This document shows, piece by piece, positions 1 to 9,373 of a stretch of DNA of 64,000 bases. This DNA is from Nocardiopsis coralli (GTDB lineage: Bacteria > Actinomycetota > Actinomycetes > Streptosporangiales > Streptosporangiaceae), in NCBI RefSeq assembly GCF_014892575.1, contig NZ_JADBGI010000014.1, positions 1 through 64,000 of the forward strand. The letters are read 5' to 3'. Every line of letters starts with the position of its first letter. Within the stretch, counting starts at the first letter, position 1. The notes beneath the pieces are model-generated. The model saw only the letters and a list, made by a program, of their open reading frames with translations. It searched no databases and was not told the DNA's origin. The position numbers were made by a program, and so were the translations under genes.

Positions 1-73
1 ACCGGCACGCCCGCGAGATCCGCGTTCGTTTCGCTCGGTCGTCTCCACTCTACCCCTGTACCGGAGTGCTCGT

Positions 74-95
74 GACGGGTTCGGGGAGACCCGTC
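74..95 (-). terminator. Possible hairpin downstream of the MFS gene
   Basis: GACGGGT (74-80) pairs with ACCCGTC (89-95) around an 8-nt loop, 7 nt past the end of the minus-strand MFS gene. There is no clear T-run, so termination is only suggested. The remaining bases 1-73 show nothing recognisable. Confidence 0.35.
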
Positions 96-101
96 CGTGG
101 C

Positions 102-1340
102 TCACCGCACTTCCGGGTCCCGCCGACGGAACGGGGAGAACGCCAACGGCATCCACGCCAGAGCCATCACGGCCGCCCCGACCGCGAGAGCGGTACGCAC
201 GTCCGCGGCCTCCGCGAGCACACCCGCCGCGAGCGAGCCCAGGGTCAGGGCCCCGGTCATCAACAGGCGCATGGTTGCGGTCATACGCCCGAGCAGGGCG
301 TCGGGGGTGAGCCTCTGGCGCAAGGTCGTCTGGACCACGTTGAGCAGGCCGACCCCGCCCTGGGAGAGCGCCCAGACGGCGCACACCGGCCAGAAGGCGG
401 ACTCGCTCAGGAACGGCACCGCGAACGCGGTCGCCCCTGCGAGCACGGTGGCAACGATCAGTGCCCGCCCCGTCCCGATGCCCGCGGCCAGCGCCCCGGC
501 GACGAGCGAACCCGCCACTGCCCCGGCGGCACCGACCATGAAGAACAGCCCCACCCGGCTCTCCGGAAGGCCCAGGTCACCCACGATCAGCACCGGGGCC
601 AACACCAGGAGCGGGCTCAGGCCCAGGTTCAGGATCAACGTGGAGAAGGCGATCGGCCGCAGGAGCGAGTGACCGAACACGTGGCGCACACCCTCGGCGA
701 TCTCCGCGGACATCGACCGCGATCGGCGTTCCGGATCCGGTTCACTCACCCGCACACCCGTGGTCACCGCGGCAGAGGCGCACTGCACCACCCCGTTGAG
801 CAGGACCGCGTGCGGTGCGCCCAGGGTCTGCACGAGGTAACCCCCGACACCCCGTCCCGCGACCACCGCCGCGGACCCCATCCCCGCGAGCGCCGTGTTC
901 GCCGGCATCAGTCGCTCCCGGCCGACGACGGCAGGCAGGAACCCCTGTTGGGCGGTGCGGGAGAAGAGCGCGGCCACCCCGCCCAGGAACGCGCACACGT
1001 ACAGCTGCGCGAGTGTCAGCACGCCGGCGGCCCACGCGAGCGGGATCGACAGCAGCACCACCCCGTGCAGGAACTGGCTGAGCACGATCACGGGCCGTCG
1101 CCGGACGCGGTCGGTCCACGCCCCGGCGGGCAGGCCGACGACCAGGTACGCGGCCGTGCTCAGGGCGCCGAGGAGCCCCACCTGCCCGGGCCCGGCGTCC
1201 AGGGTGAGCACCGCCAGCAGCGGCAGGGCGAGCGCGCCGACCTCGGTACCCAGGTCGGCCATGGTGCGGGCCGCGAAGAAGCGGCGGAACGGCGCGGACG
1301 AGAACGGCCCGCGCGCAGTGTCATCGGAGAGCGTGGTCAT
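102..1340 (-). CDS. MFS transporter (drug-efflux type)
   Basis: A 412-residue integral membrane protein of the major facilitator superfamily, probably a proton-driven exporter of a small molecule. It has the expected hydrophobic segments along its length and the loop 2-3 signature GAWTDRVRRR at residues 73-82. Its overall look is that of the macrolide/enterobactin-type (DHA3) exporters. The ATG start at 1340 has only a weak upstream GGG. It is divergent from the winged-helix regulator starting near 1409, with about 70 nt between them, a common arrangement for a local repressor controlling an efflux pump. The substrate cannot be read from the sequence. The family call is secure. Confidence 0.9.
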   Translation of the reverse strand: MTTLSDDTARGPFSSAPFRRFFAARTMADLGTEVGALALPLLAVLTLDAGPGQVGLLGALSTAAYLVVGLPAGAWTDRVRRRPVIVLSQFLHGVVLLSIPLAWAAGVLTLAQLYVCAFLGGVAALFSRTAQQGFLPAVVGRERLMPANTALAGMGSAAVVAGRGVGGYLVQTLGAPHAVLLNGVVQCASAAVTTGVRVSEPDPERRSRSMSAEIAEGVRHVFGHSLLRPIAFSTLILNLGLSPLLVLAPVLIVGDLGLPESRVGLFFMVGAAGAVAGSLVAGALAAGIGTGRALIVATVLAGATAFAVPFLSESAFWPVCAVWALSQGGVGLLNVVQTTLRQRLTPDALLGRMTATMRLLMTGALTLGSLAAGVLAEAADVRTALAVGAAVMALAWMPLAFSPFRRRDPEVR

Positions 1341-1408
1341 ACCCGGGATGCTCGGCCCGAGACGGGGTCCGCCACCATGGGTTCGGACATGGCCGAACCG
1401 GAGGCGTG

Positions 1409-2401
1409 ATGCTCGAGCTGACCTTCACCACCGAAGAGATCGCCCGGACCCGGTTCGCGATCTCCCCACTGTGGGAAACGGTGGCTGCGCGCATGCAGCT
1501 CAGCCGCCCGTCCCCCTCACCCGTGCATCGACGGTGGGCCGCGCAGGTCGCCCCGCGTGTGAGCGGCAGGGACCCCGAGTGGCCGCTGCTCGCCGAGCTC
1601 GTCCCGCCGGGCGCTCGGCGCATGCCCGCGCTCGTGTGCCCGGTCCCCGCCCGGTCGATGCCCGATCTGGAACGGGAGCTGGAGGGGCTGCGCGCCCAGA
1701 CGCCCGAGTTCGTGCGGACATCCCTCGACATGGTTCCGACTGCGCAAGGGCCGGAGGTCGACCGGTTGCGCGACGACCCCGTGGACTGCCTCCGGCGGCT
1801 GTCGGACGAGCTCACCGCGTACTGGGAGACGGCGGTCGCCCCCTACTGGCCGCAGGTGCTGACGCTCCTGGAGAGCGAGGTGCTCCACCGTGCACGGCGT
1901 CTGGCCGAGGGCGGGGTGGGCCACGCGTTCGGTGACCTGGACCCGGGCATCCGGTGGAAGGACGTGACCCTGCACGTCCCGAGCCGTACCGCCGACGGCA
2001 GACGTGACCTGGACGGGCGGGGGCTGGTGCTGACCCCGACGGCGTTCGAGTACCCGGGTGTGTGGCACATCCTCTCTCCCCTGGCCCCGCCCACGGTGCG
2101 GTATCCGGCGCGCGGTCTCGGCACGCTCTGGGAAGGGCGTTCGGCCCCGGTACCCGAGGCGCTGACCGGGGTGCTCGGGCGTACACGCGCACGACTGCTC
2201 GCCGAGCTGGAGACCCCCGCGGGCCAGGGCGATCTCGTCCGGCGCACAGGCAGGTCGAAGGCCTCGGTCTCGGAGGGCCTCACCGCCCTGCGGCGGGCCG
2301 GTCTGGTGAGCCGCCACCGCACCGGACGGCACGTCCTGTACACGCGCACCGGGCTCGGGGAGCACCTGGTGGAGAGTTCGGGGACGTCCGACGGGCGGTG
2401 A
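1409..2401 (+). CDS. ArsR-like winged-helix transcriptional regulator
   Basis: A 330-residue regulator. The N-terminal two thirds is a mixed domain typical of long ArsR-like actinobacterial regulators, and the DNA-binding winged helix is at about residues 270-312 (GDLVRRTGRSKASVSEGL followed by a wing). GGAGG at 1400-1404 lies 4 nt before ATG 1409 but only 1 nt before an in-frame GTG at 1406, so I prefer 1409. It is divergent from the MFS exporter, which it most likely regulates (inference from position). The long N-terminal part may bind ligand. No metal-binding cysteine motif of classic ArsR is seen. Confidence 0.8.
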   Translation: MLELTFTTEEIARTRFAISPLWETVAARMQLSRPSPSPVHRRWAAQVAPRVSGRDPEWPLLAELVPPGARRMPALVCPVPARSMPDLERELEGLRAQTPEFVRTSLDMVPTAQGPEVDRLRDDPVDCLRRLSDELTAYWETAVAPYWPQVLTLLESEVLHRARRLAEGGVGHAFGDLDPGIRWKDVTLHVPSRTADGRRDLDGRGLVLTPTAFEYPGVWHILSPLAPPTVRYPARGLGTLWEGRSAPVPEALTGVLGRTRARLLAELETPAGQGDLVRRTGRSKASVSEGLTALRRAGLVSRHRTGRHVLYTRTGLGEHLVESSGTSDGR

Positions 2402-2421
2402 CCCCCGAACGCCGGGAACGC

Positions 2422-2829
2422 TCAGCGGGTGTGCGGGGCCCCGCGGTCCTCGGCGAGCAGGTCGACCAGTTTGGCGAAGGCCGAACGTGCGGTCGCGGAG
2501 GTGAAGGGGCCCACGGCCACGAGGGCGGCGAGCAGCGCCGAGACCTCCCCCGCGGTGAAGACCGCAGCCGGGACCGTGCCACGTGCGGCCAGCCGGTACC
2601 CGCCGCCGGGCCCCGTGGTGACAGCGAGCGGAACGCCGGCGTCGCGGAGCCGGGCGATGTCGCGCTCGACGGTCCTGGTGCTCACCCCGAGGCGCTCGGC
2701 CAACTGGCGCGCGGTGGTCACCTGCGGATCGCGCACGCGCAGGTTCTCGATGAGGGCGTGCTGCCGTTCGACCAGGGGCACGACCTGGTGTGCCTGGATC
2801 TCCGGACCGCCCGGTTCCGACTCGTTCAC
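2422..2829 (-). CDS. YafY/DeoR-type HTH transcriptional regulator
   Basis: A small helix-turn-helix protein of about 135 residues. The HTH (TARQLAERLGVSTRTVERDI) is followed by the GGGYRL turn typical of the YafY family. Full-length YafY regulators carry a C-terminal WYL ligand domain that is absent here, so this is a short form. GTG 2829 gives the usual short N-terminus. An in-frame GTG at 2850 is also possible, and neither has a good ribosome site, so the message may be leaderless. It is divergent from the DinB-like gene at 2937 with roughly 100 nt between, so that gene is the likeliest target (inference). Confidence 0.75.
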   Translation of the reverse strand: MNESEPGGPEIQAHQVVPLVERQHALIENLRVRDPQVTTARQLAERLGVSTRTVERDIARLRDAGVPLAVTTGPGGGYRLAARGTVPAAVFTAGEVSALLAALVAVGPFTSATARSAFAKLVDLLAEDRGAPHTR

Positions 2830-2936
2830 GCGAGCAGCATGACACGACACGGTTCACGCAAAGACCGTCACAGCCTTGTCGGGCATGCCGGTGCAGGATC
2901 GAGGTACCGGCAAGCACACGAGGGACGGAGCCCGCC

Positions 2937-3470
2937 ATGACCTGGACCGATGACCTTCTCTTCCAGCTCGACTTCTACTGGGACCGGATGCTGATGCCGC
3001 GGTTGGAGGGGCTCACCGACGAGGAGTACCTGTGGGAACCCGTGGAGGGGTGTTGGAGCATCCGTCCGCAGGAGGACGGGACGGGGATGATCGACTGGTC
3101 GTTCCCGCCGCCGGAACCGCCGCCGTTCACGACCATCGCGTGGCGCATGGCGCACCTCTCGGTGCTCGTCCTCGGTATGCGGGCGAGCTCGCACTTCGGG
3201 GACGGCTCGCTGACCATCGGGACCGCGCAGTGGCCGTTGACCGCCGCCGAGGGGTTGGAGTCCCTGCGCCGCTACCACGCGGAGTGGCGGAACGGCCTGG
3301 CCACGCTCGACGACGCGTCCATGGCGGAGCCCGTCGGTGAGGCGGAGGGCCCGTGGGCGGAGTACCCGATGTCGACGTTGGTGCTCCACCTGAACCGGGA
3401 GATCTTCCACCACGGCGCCGAGATCGCGCTGTTGCGGGACCTGTACCGCGACGGGTTCCGCAAGGGCTGA
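2937..3470 (+). CDS. DinB-family (mycothiol/bacillithiol transferase fold) protein
   Basis: A 177-residue four-helix-bundle protein of the DinB superfamily. Candidate metal ligands are His73 (WRMAHLSVL) and His151/158/159 (HLNREIFHHGAEI), which fit the family's three-His site. These proteins often act as thiol-dependent transferases or detoxification enzymes, but the substrate here is unknown. ATG 2937 is preceded by the purine-rich AGGGACGGAG. Reading upstream of it is open but carries no plausible site. The gene pairs divergently with the YafY-like regulator and may be its target. Confidence 0.82.
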   Translation: MTWTDDLLFQLDFYWDRMLMPRLEGLTDEEYLWEPVEGCWSIRPQEDGTGMIDWSFPPPEPPPFTTIAWRMAHLSVLVLGMRASSHFGDGSLTIGTAQWPLTAAEGLESLRRYHAEWRNGLATLDDASMAEPVGEAEGPWAEYPMSTLVLHLNREIFHHGAEIALLRDLYRDGFRKG

Positions 3471-3543
3471 GCGCCACAGGCCACCGGGGGCCGGGACCAC
3501 TGGGCCAGCAGCAACCGGGCTGCGGGGACCGCGTGCAGCGGTG

Positions 3544-3572
3544 ACCGGGTTCGCCCGAAGGGCGAGCCCGGT
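3544..3572. terminator. Stem-loop downstream of the DinB-like gene
   Basis: ACCGGGTTCGCCC (3544-3556) and GGGCGAGCCCGGT (3560-3572) pair over 13 positions with one wobble and a 3-nt GAA loop. It lies 73 nt after the DinB-like gene, in the convergent interval before pcrA. There is no T-run, as usual in such GC-rich genomes. Confidence 0.55.
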
Positions 3573-3730
3573 CCGGGCCCGCGCGCCGAGGTCCTCCGGG
3601 GGGCCGACACCGACGGGGCGTTCGGCCGACACGGCGGTCGAGCCTCGGCCGGCACGTCCCGCCTCGGGCCACGCTGTGGGTGAGGCCTACGGAGGGCTGT
3701 GGCCTCGGTCTGATCCGGGGCACCCGCGCA

Positions 3731-3755
3731 GGCGGGCCGGGGCGACCGGCCCGCC
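3731..3755 (-). terminator. pcrA terminator hairpin
   Basis: GGCGGGCCGG (3731-3740) and CCGGCCCGCC (3746-3755) form a perfect 10-bp stem with a 5-nt loop, starting 5 nt after the pcrA stop on the minus strand. Confidence 0.6.
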
Positions 3756-3760
3756 CGGGG

Positions 3761-6076
3761 TCAGAGCTTCTGGATCGGGGCGTACTTGACCATGAGGTCC
3801 TTCTCCCCGATGTCGGCCCCGAAGTCGATGCGGGCCTTGGTCTTGTCCCCGCCGCCCTCGACGAGCTCTACACGGCCCATCCCGAAGGAGTCGTGGTTGA
3901 CCAGGTCGCCGACGCTCAACGTGGGCGCGGCCGGCGCGGACTGCTTGGGGCGCCCGCCGCGGGACCCGCCGCCGAAGCCGGAGGAACCGAACCCGCCGCC
4001 GAGGCCGCGGCTGGGCGGCGGGGCCAGGGTGGACTCCTCGCGCTTCCACTCCACGAGGTCGGAGGGGATCTCGTCGAGGAACCGCGACGCCGGGTTGTAC
4101 GACGGGGTGCCCCAGGCGCTGCGCACCGCGGCCCGGCTGATGTACAGCTTCTTCTGCGCGCGGGTGAGCCCGACGTAGGCCAGGCGGCGCTCCTCCTCGA
4201 GCTGCTGTTTGTCGCCGAGGGTGCGGTTGTGCGGGAACACCCCGTCCTCGAGCCCGGTCAGGAACACGACGGGGAACTCCAGCCCCTTCGCGGCGTGCAG
4301 GGTCATCAGGGTGACCACGCCGCCCTCGTCGTCCTCGTCCGGGATCTGGTCGGTGTCGGCGACCAGGGCCACACGTTCGAGGAAGTCCACGAGGGTGGGG
4401 TCGCCCGGGTCGGTGACGGGCTCGCCGTCCGCCTCCTCGGGCGGTTCCTGTTCGACGAGCGAGGCGAAGGTGGTCTCGAACTCGCGGGCGACGTCGACGA
4501 ACTCCTCGAGGTTCTCCACCCGGGTCTCGTCCTGGATGTCCTTGGAACCGGCGAGCTCCGACAGGTACCCGGTCTTGCTCAGGACCGCCTCGACGATGTC
4601 CGCGGGGCTGTTGTCGGGCACCAGCGCGGCGAGCTCGTCGAGCAGCGCCACGAAGTCGCGCACGGCGTTGGCGGAGCGCTTGGCGATGCCGGGGATCTCG
4701 TCGACGCGGCGCAGGGCCCTGGCGAAGGAGATGCGTTCCCGGGCGGCGAAGAGCTCGACGGCCTCCTCGGCGCGGGCGCCGATGCCGCGCTTGGGCACGT
4801 TGAGGATGCGCCGCAGGCTGACGGTGTCCTCGGGGTTGGCGAGCACGCGCAGGTAGGCGAGGACGTCGCGGATCTCCTTGCGCTCGTAGAAGCGCACGCC
4901 GCCGACGATCTTGTACGGCAGCCCGGTGCGGATGAAGACGTCCTCGAAGACCCGGGACTGTGCGTTGGTGCGGTAGAAGACCGCGACCTGGGAGGGCAGC
5001 ACGCCCTCCTCGTCGGTGAGCCGGTCGATCTCACCGGCGACGTGGCCGGCCTCGTCGTGCTCGTTGTCGGCCACGTACCCGACGAGCGCGCTGCCCTCGC
5101 CCTGTTCCGACCACAGGTTCTTCGCCGGCCGTCCCTCGTTGCGGTCGATGACGGCGTTGGCGGCGGTCAGGATCGTCTGGGTGGAGCGGTAGTTCTGCTC
5201 CAGGAGGATCGTGCGCGCGTTCGGGAAGTCGCGCTCGAACTCCAGGATGTTGCGGATCGTCGCCCCGCGGAACGCGTAGATCGACTGGTCCGCGTCACCC
5301 ACCACACACAGTTCCGAGGGCGGGACGGTTGCGTTGCCCGGGTCCTCGTCGGTGCCGACGAGTTCGCGCACGAGCGCGTACTGGGCGTGGTTGGTGTCCT
5401 GGTACTCGTCGACGAGCACGTGGCGGAACCGGCGCCGGTAGTGCTCTGCGACGTCCGGGAACATCTGGAGCAGGTTGACGGTGACCATGATGAGGTCGTC
5501 GAAGTCGACGGCCCCGGCCTCGTGCAGGCGGGTCTGGTAGAGGCGGTAGGCCTCGGCGAGCTTCTTCTCCTGCTCGTTCTGCGCCTGCCCGGCGAAGGTG
5601 TCGTAGTCGACGAGCTCGTTCTTGAGGTTGGAGACCTGCGCGGAGAACGACCGGGGCGGGTAGTGCTTCGGGTCCAGGTCGAGCTCCTTGCAGACAAGCT
5701 GCATGAGCCGCTGGGAGTCGTTCGAGTCGTAGATCGTGAAGCTGCTCGGGTATCCCAGGCGGTGGCCCTCGCGCCGCAGGATGCGCACGCACGCGGCGTG
5801 GAAGGTCATCGTCCACATGGTGTTGGCGGCACGGGCGCCGAGGAGGGCCTGGATGCGCTCCTTCATCTCGGCCGCCGCCTTGTTGGTGAACGTGATCGCG
5901 AGGATCTCACCGGGGCGCACACCGCGTTCGGCCATGAGGTGGGCGATGCGGTGGGTGAGGACACGGGTCTTGCCCGAGCCGGCGCCGGCCACGATCAGGA
6001 GTGGACTGCCACTGTGCGTGACGGCGTCGCGCTGGGGACCGTTCAGACCTTCGAGAAGCTGCTCTTGGGACGACAC
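3761..6076 (-). CDS. pcrA: ATP-dependent DNA helicase PcrA/UvrD
   Basis: A superfamily 1 3'-5' DNA helicase of 771 residues, acting in repair and plasmid/replication maintenance. The Walker A motif GAGSGKTRVLTHR is near the N-terminus, Walker B is LVDEYQDTN, and the later SF1 motifs (GDADQSIYAFRGA, NYRST, TLHAAKGLEF, VGLTRA) are in order. The C-terminus (VGDLVNHDSFGMGRV) is the tudor-like tail that distinguishes PcrA/UvrD1 from other family members. I place the start at GTG 6076 (VSSQEQLLEGLN), which matches family N-termini. The open frame reaches 6283 but that extension is low-complexity and overlaps the neighbouring promoter region. It is divergent from the nucleoside hydrolase gene. Confidence 0.95.
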   Translation of the reverse strand: MSSQEQLLEGLNGPQRDAVTHSGSPLLIVAGAGSGKTRVLTHRIAHLMAERGVRPGEILAITFTNKAAAEMKERIQALLGARAANTMWTMTFHAACVRILRREGHRLGYPSSFTIYDSNDSQRLMQLVCKELDLDPKHYPPRSFSAQVSNLKNELVDYDTFAGQAQNEQEKKLAEAYRLYQTRLHEAGAVDFDDLIMVTVNLLQMFPDVAEHYRRRFRHVLVDEYQDTNHAQYALVRELVGTDEDPGNATVPPSELCVVGDADQSIYAFRGATIRNILEFERDFPNARTILLEQNYRSTQTILTAANAVIDRNEGRPAKNLWSEQGEGSALVGYVADNEHDEAGHVAGEIDRLTDEEGVLPSQVAVFYRTNAQSRVFEDVFIRTGLPYKIVGGVRFYERKEIRDVLAYLRVLANPEDTVSLRRILNVPKRGIGARAEEAVELFAARERISFARALRRVDEIPGIAKRSANAVRDFVALLDELAALVPDNSPADIVEAVLSKTGYLSELAGSKDIQDETRVENLEEFVDVAREFETTFASLVEQEPPEEADGEPVTDPGDPTLVDFLERVALVADTDQIPDEDDEGGVVTLMTLHAAKGLEFPVVFLTGLEDGVFPHNRTLGDKQQLEEERRLAYVGLTRAQKKLYISRAAVRSAWGTPSYNPASRFLDEIPSDLVEWKREESTLAPPPSRGLGGGFGSSGFGGGSRGGRPKQSAPAAPTLSVGDLVNHDSFGMGRVELVEGGGDKTKARIDFGADIGEKDLMVKYAPIQKL

Positions 6077-6281
6077 GCCATCCAGGTTACGGGCGACCGG
6101 GGACGGTCCGGTCCGGTACGCCGTCGGCCGGAGCGGGACGGAGCGCGGGCACCGGCCCCGACCAGGGTGCCCTCCGGCCCGTGCAGCCCCTGGGCACGAC
6201 GGGTCCGGCCCAACTCCTAAGCTGGTTCGGTCCAGGTCCCGACGCGGGGCCGCAGCAGTACCTTCTGGGGGTTCCTTGACC

Positions 6282-7211
6282 ATGCGCGTCTTCGTCGACT
6301 GCGACCCGGGGATCGACGACGCGGTCGCTCTCGCCTACCTGGCCGCCCGGCCGGACGTGGAGATCGCCGGGGTCGGTGCGGTCTTCGGCAACAACGCCGT
6401 CGAGGTCACGGCCGACAACGCCCTACGGCTCCTGGAGCTGTACGGGCGCCCCGACGTCCCGGTGGCCGTGGGATGCGCGCGCCCGCTCGTGCAGGAGCCG
6501 CGCCTGGCCCCGCACGTGCACGGCGCGAACGGGCTCGGCGACGTGGAACTGCCCGAGCCGGCGCGCAAGCCGGTGGCGGAGTCGGCGCCCGAGCTGCTGG
6601 TCCGGTTGGCGCGGGAGAACCCGGGCGAGCTGGACGTGCTCGCGGTGGGGCCGCTCACGAACCTGGCCGTGGCCGTGGGGATGGAGCCGAAGCTGCCGCA
6701 GTTGGTGCGCAAGCTCGTGGTCATGGGCGGTGCGGTGAGCGCCCCCGGCAACGTCGGTCCGCACGGCGAGGCCAACATCGTCAACGACCCGGAGGCGGCC
6801 GAGACGGTGTTCGGCGCCGGTTTCGACCTGGACCTGGTCGCGCTGGACGTGACCATGGAGACGGTCGCCACGCCGGAGTGGCTGGCGGAGCTGGCGCTGG
6901 TGTCCGGTGAGAAGGCGCAGCGCACGTCGGGGTTCCTGGACTTCTACGCGGGGTTCTACGCCGGTATCTACGGTGTGCGCCAGTGTGCGATGCACGACCC
7001 GCTGGCCGCCGCCGTGCTGGTCGACCCGCGGCTGATCACCGGTTCCTTCGAGGCGCCGCTGCGGGTGGAGACGGCCGGAACGCTGACGCGCGGCATGACC
7101 GTGGCCGACCGGCGCCCGGTGCCCAGCGCGGACGAGCGCAGACCGGTGCGGGTGATCACGTCGGTGGCCGACGCCGAGTTCCTGCGGCTGATGCTCGACG
7201 CCCTGCGCTGA
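6282..7211 (+). CDS. Inosine/uridine-preferring nucleoside hydrolase
   Basis: A 309-residue enzyme that hydrolyses the N-glycosidic bond of nucleosides for salvage. The N-terminal calcium-binding signature DCDPGIDDA spans residues 6-14. A GPLTNLAVA turn, the VVMGGAV loop and the late HDPLAAAVL motif complete the family pattern. Length matches the family (about 310). ATG 6282 begins directly at the conserved beta strand. The gene is monocistronic: pcrA lies divergently upstream and a two-hairpin terminator lies downstream. Exact substrate (purine, pyrimidine or ribosyl compound) is not decided by the sequence. Confidence 0.92.
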   Translation: MRVFVDCDPGIDDAVALAYLAARPDVEIAGVGAVFGNNAVEVTADNALRLLELYGRPDVPVAVGCARPLVQEPRLAPHVHGANGLGDVELPEPARKPVAESAPELLVRLARENPGELDVLAVGPLTNLAVAVGMEPKLPQLVRKLVVMGGAVSAPGNVGPHGEANIVNDPEAAETVFGAGFDLDLVALDVTMETVATPEWLAELALVSGEKAQRTSGFLDFYAGFYAGIYGVRQCAMHDPLAAAVLVDPRLITGSFEAPLRVETAGTLTRGMTVADRRPVPSADERRPVRVITSVADAEFLRLMLDALR

Positions 7212-7224
7212 CGCCCTGCCCTGA

Positions 7225-7291
7225 GGCCCGGGCCCTCCCCCGGGCCCGCCCGGACACAACTGCGCCCGCCTCCCTCGACGGGGGCGGGCGC
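7225..7291. terminator. Double hairpin between convergent genes
   Basis: The first stem is GGCCCGGG (7225-7232) with CCCGGGCC (7239-7246). The second is GCGCCCGCC (7262-7270) with GGCGGGCGC (7283-7291), extended inward by CCC/GGG. They sit between the ends of the nucleoside hydrolase gene (+) and the LuxR regulator gene (-), so they probably serve both. Confidence 0.65.
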
Positions 7292-7316
7292 TACGTCTGC
7301 GCGGCGGATGGTCCGG

Positions 7317-8000
7317 TCAGACCAGGCGGCGCGCGGTCGCCCAGCGGCTGAGTTCGTGCCGGTTGGACAGCTGGAGCTTGCGCAGCACCGAGGACACGTG
7401 GGTCTCCACCGTCTTGACGGAGATGAACAGCTCCTTGCCGACCTCCTTGTACGCGTACCCGCGCGCGATGTGCCGCAGGACCTCGCGTTCGCGCTGGGTG
7501 AGGCGGTCCAGCTCGGGGTCGACGGGCGGGGCGTCGGTCGCGGAGAACGCGTCGAGCACGAACCCGGCCAGGCGGGGCGAGAAGACCGCGTCGCCGTCGG
7601 CCACCCGCACGATCGCGTCGGCGAGTTCACGGCCGGAGATGGTCTTGGTGACGTAACCCCGGGCGCCGCCGCGCACGATCCCGATGACGTCCTCGGCCGC
7701 GTCGGAGACCGACAGGGCCAGGAACCTCACCTGCGGCTGCCGCGCCAGGACCCGCCGCAGCACCTCGACGCCGCCGCCCCCGGGCAGGTGCACGTCCAGG
7801 AGCACGAGGTCGGGCTGCTTCTCCGCGATGACGTGTACGGCGCCGTCGACGTCGCCGGCCTCCCCGACGACCTCGACGGCGTCGCCGAGTTCGCCGCGCA
7901 CGCCGCTGCGGAAGAGGCGGTGGTCGTCCACGATGACGACGCGGGGCACCGCGCCGCCTTCACTGAAGCTGGGGCTGGGGCTGGTCTTGTCGTCGTCCAC
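7317..8000 (-). CDS. NarL/LuxR-family response regulator (partner of PspC-kinase)
   Basis: A 227-residue response regulator. The receiver domain has the acidic pair Asp25-Asp26 and phosphoacceptor Asp69 (LVLLDVH). The C-terminal LuxR-type HTH (about 165-215) contains LTQREREVL and SVKTVETHV. It directly follows the PspC-domain histidine kinase on the same strand, about 107 nt downstream, and forms a two-component pair with it. I chose GTG 8000. GTG 7949 has a better purine-rich site (GAAGGCGG) and would drop 17 poorly conserved residues. Likely role: envelope-stress response, inferred from the PspC domains next door. Confidence 0.9.
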   Translation of the reverse strand: MDDDKTSPSPSFSEGGAVPRVVIVDDHRLFRSGVRGELGDAVEVVGEAGDVDGAVHVIAEKQPDLVLLDVHLPGGGGVEVLRRVLARQPQVRFLALSVSDAAEDVIGIVRGGARGYVTKTISGRELADAIVRVADGDAVFSPRLAGFVLDAFSATDAPPVDPELDRLTQREREVLRHIARGYAYKEVGKELFISVKTVETHVSSVLRKLQLSNRHELSRWATARRLV

Positions 8001-8107
8001 ACTGTGGACCCTACCCACAGGCGTCCCGGCCTCGGCTCCGACTGTCCGGTTCCGGTCGCGACCCGGTTCCGCGGGGTTCACGGCTCCGGGGTTCGCCGGT
8101 CGTGGTC

Positions 8108-9373
8108 TCACAGGTTCGGGATGCGGGGCATGCGGAGCTGCACCTCCGTGCCCTCGCCGGGTTCGGTGCGCACGCGCGCGGAGCCGCCGTGGCGTTCCAT
8201 CCGGCCGAGGATCGAGCCGCGCACGCCCATGCGGTCCTCGGGCATCTGCTCCAGGTCGAACCCGACACCGCAGTCGCGCACGAACACGAGCACTTCCTCC
8301 TCCTCGACCTCCCCGAAGACCGAGATGGTGTCGGCGCCCGCGTACTTGGACGCGTTGACCATGGCCTCGCGGGCGGCACGGAGCACCGCGCTGAGCCCGT
8401 CGTCGATGTCGCAGTCGCCCACGCACACGACCTCGATCGGAACGCCGTGTTCCTCCTCGACCTCGGCGGCGACCCGTTCGAGACCGGGGCGCACGGTGGT
8501 CTCGGCGTCGGCGGGGCGTTGGTAGAGCCAGCTGCGCAGCGCACGTTCCTGCACACGGGCCAGGCGCTGGACCTCGCGGGGGTCGTCGGCGCGGCGCTGG
8601 ATCAGGGTGAGGGTGTGCAGGACGGAGTCGTGGATGTGGGCGGCGAGTTCGGCGCGTTCGGCGTTGCGGATGCGTTCGCGGCGTTCCTCGTCGCGTTCGC
8701 GCACCAGACCGATGATCCAGGGGGCGGCGACCAGGGCGATCCCCGCGATGATGGTGAACGCGAAGGTCAGGCCCGCGCGGGCGTTCTGGAGCTGCTCCTG
8801 GAAGACGAGGAACCCGATGACTCCCACGACGATGAGCAGCACACCGGCGCCCGCGCGCATGAGGGCCTTGCGTCCGACCGGGACGACGTTCGTGCTCATC
8901 CACTCGTCGCGCTGGGCGGGGTTGGCCTGCTGCCACAGGATGACGGCCCCCAGCGTCCCGAAGACCATGAACCACAGGAGCGGGTCGAACACGCCCCCGA
9001 ACAGCAGGAACAGCAGCCCAAGACCCAGGGCGAGGGCGGTGTAGGCGATGAGCTGGGAGACCTCACGGCCCTTGCGCTGGTGGTCGGGGCCCTCCTCTTC
9101 TGCGGGGGCCTCCTCCTCGGGCACGAAGAAGTACAGCGCGAGGTAGATCGGGACCCCGACCCCGCCGATGGACAGCGCCATGAACGCCAGCCGCACCACG
9201 ACCGGGTCGACCCGCAGGTGGCGGGCCATGCCGGAGGCCACACCGGCCAGGAGTCTGCCGTCCACCGCGCGGGTGTACCGCGGGGTGTGGGTGGGCGCCT
9301 GTGCCACCGCCCGATCACCGCTTCCGTCGTCGTCGTTGGTCCGGCGCGCCCCGCCCGTGCGCGGGGCCGTCAA
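8108..9373 (-). CDS. PspC-domain sensor histidine kinase
   Basis: A 421-residue membrane kinase. The N-terminal PspC domain (about 30-90) has the typical LLAGVASGMARHL start, several membrane segments lie at about 105-225, and a HisKA_3-type dimerisation helix carries His248 in HIHDSVLHTL. The C-terminal HATPase domain has the N-box AREAMVNASKYAG. It should autophosphorylate and pass phosphate to the LuxR regulator encoded downstream. PspC is a stress-sensing inner-membrane domain, and fusing it to a kinase is an actinobacterial design. It is divergent from a second PspC protein starting at 9551, so both halves may share a promoter region. Confidence 0.9.
   Translation of the reverse strand: MTAPRTGGARRTNDDDGSGDRAVAQAPTHTPRYTRAVDGRLLAGVASGMARHLRVDPVVVRLAFMALSIGGVGVPIYLALYFFVPEEEAPAEEEGPDHQRKGREVSQLIAYTALALGLGLLFLLFGGVFDPLLWFMVFGTLGAVILWQQANPAQRDEWMSTNVVPVGRKALMRAGAGVLLIVVGVIGFLVFQEQLQNARAGLTFAFTIIAGIALVAAPWIIGLVRERDEERRERIRNAERAELAAHIHDSVLHTLTLIQRRADDPREVQRLARVQERALRSWLYQRPADAETTVRPGLERVAAEVEEEHGVPIEVVCVGDCDIDDGLSAVLRAAREAMVNASKYAGADTISVFGEVEEEEVLVFVRDCGVGFDLEQMPEDRMGVRGSILGRMERHGGSARVRTEPGEGTEVQLRMPRIPNL

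Noticed and set aside
3680..6220. An 846-residue plus-strand ORF opposite pcrA
   Set aside because: It mirrors the codon structure of pcrA, whose helicase motifs are complete on the minus strand.
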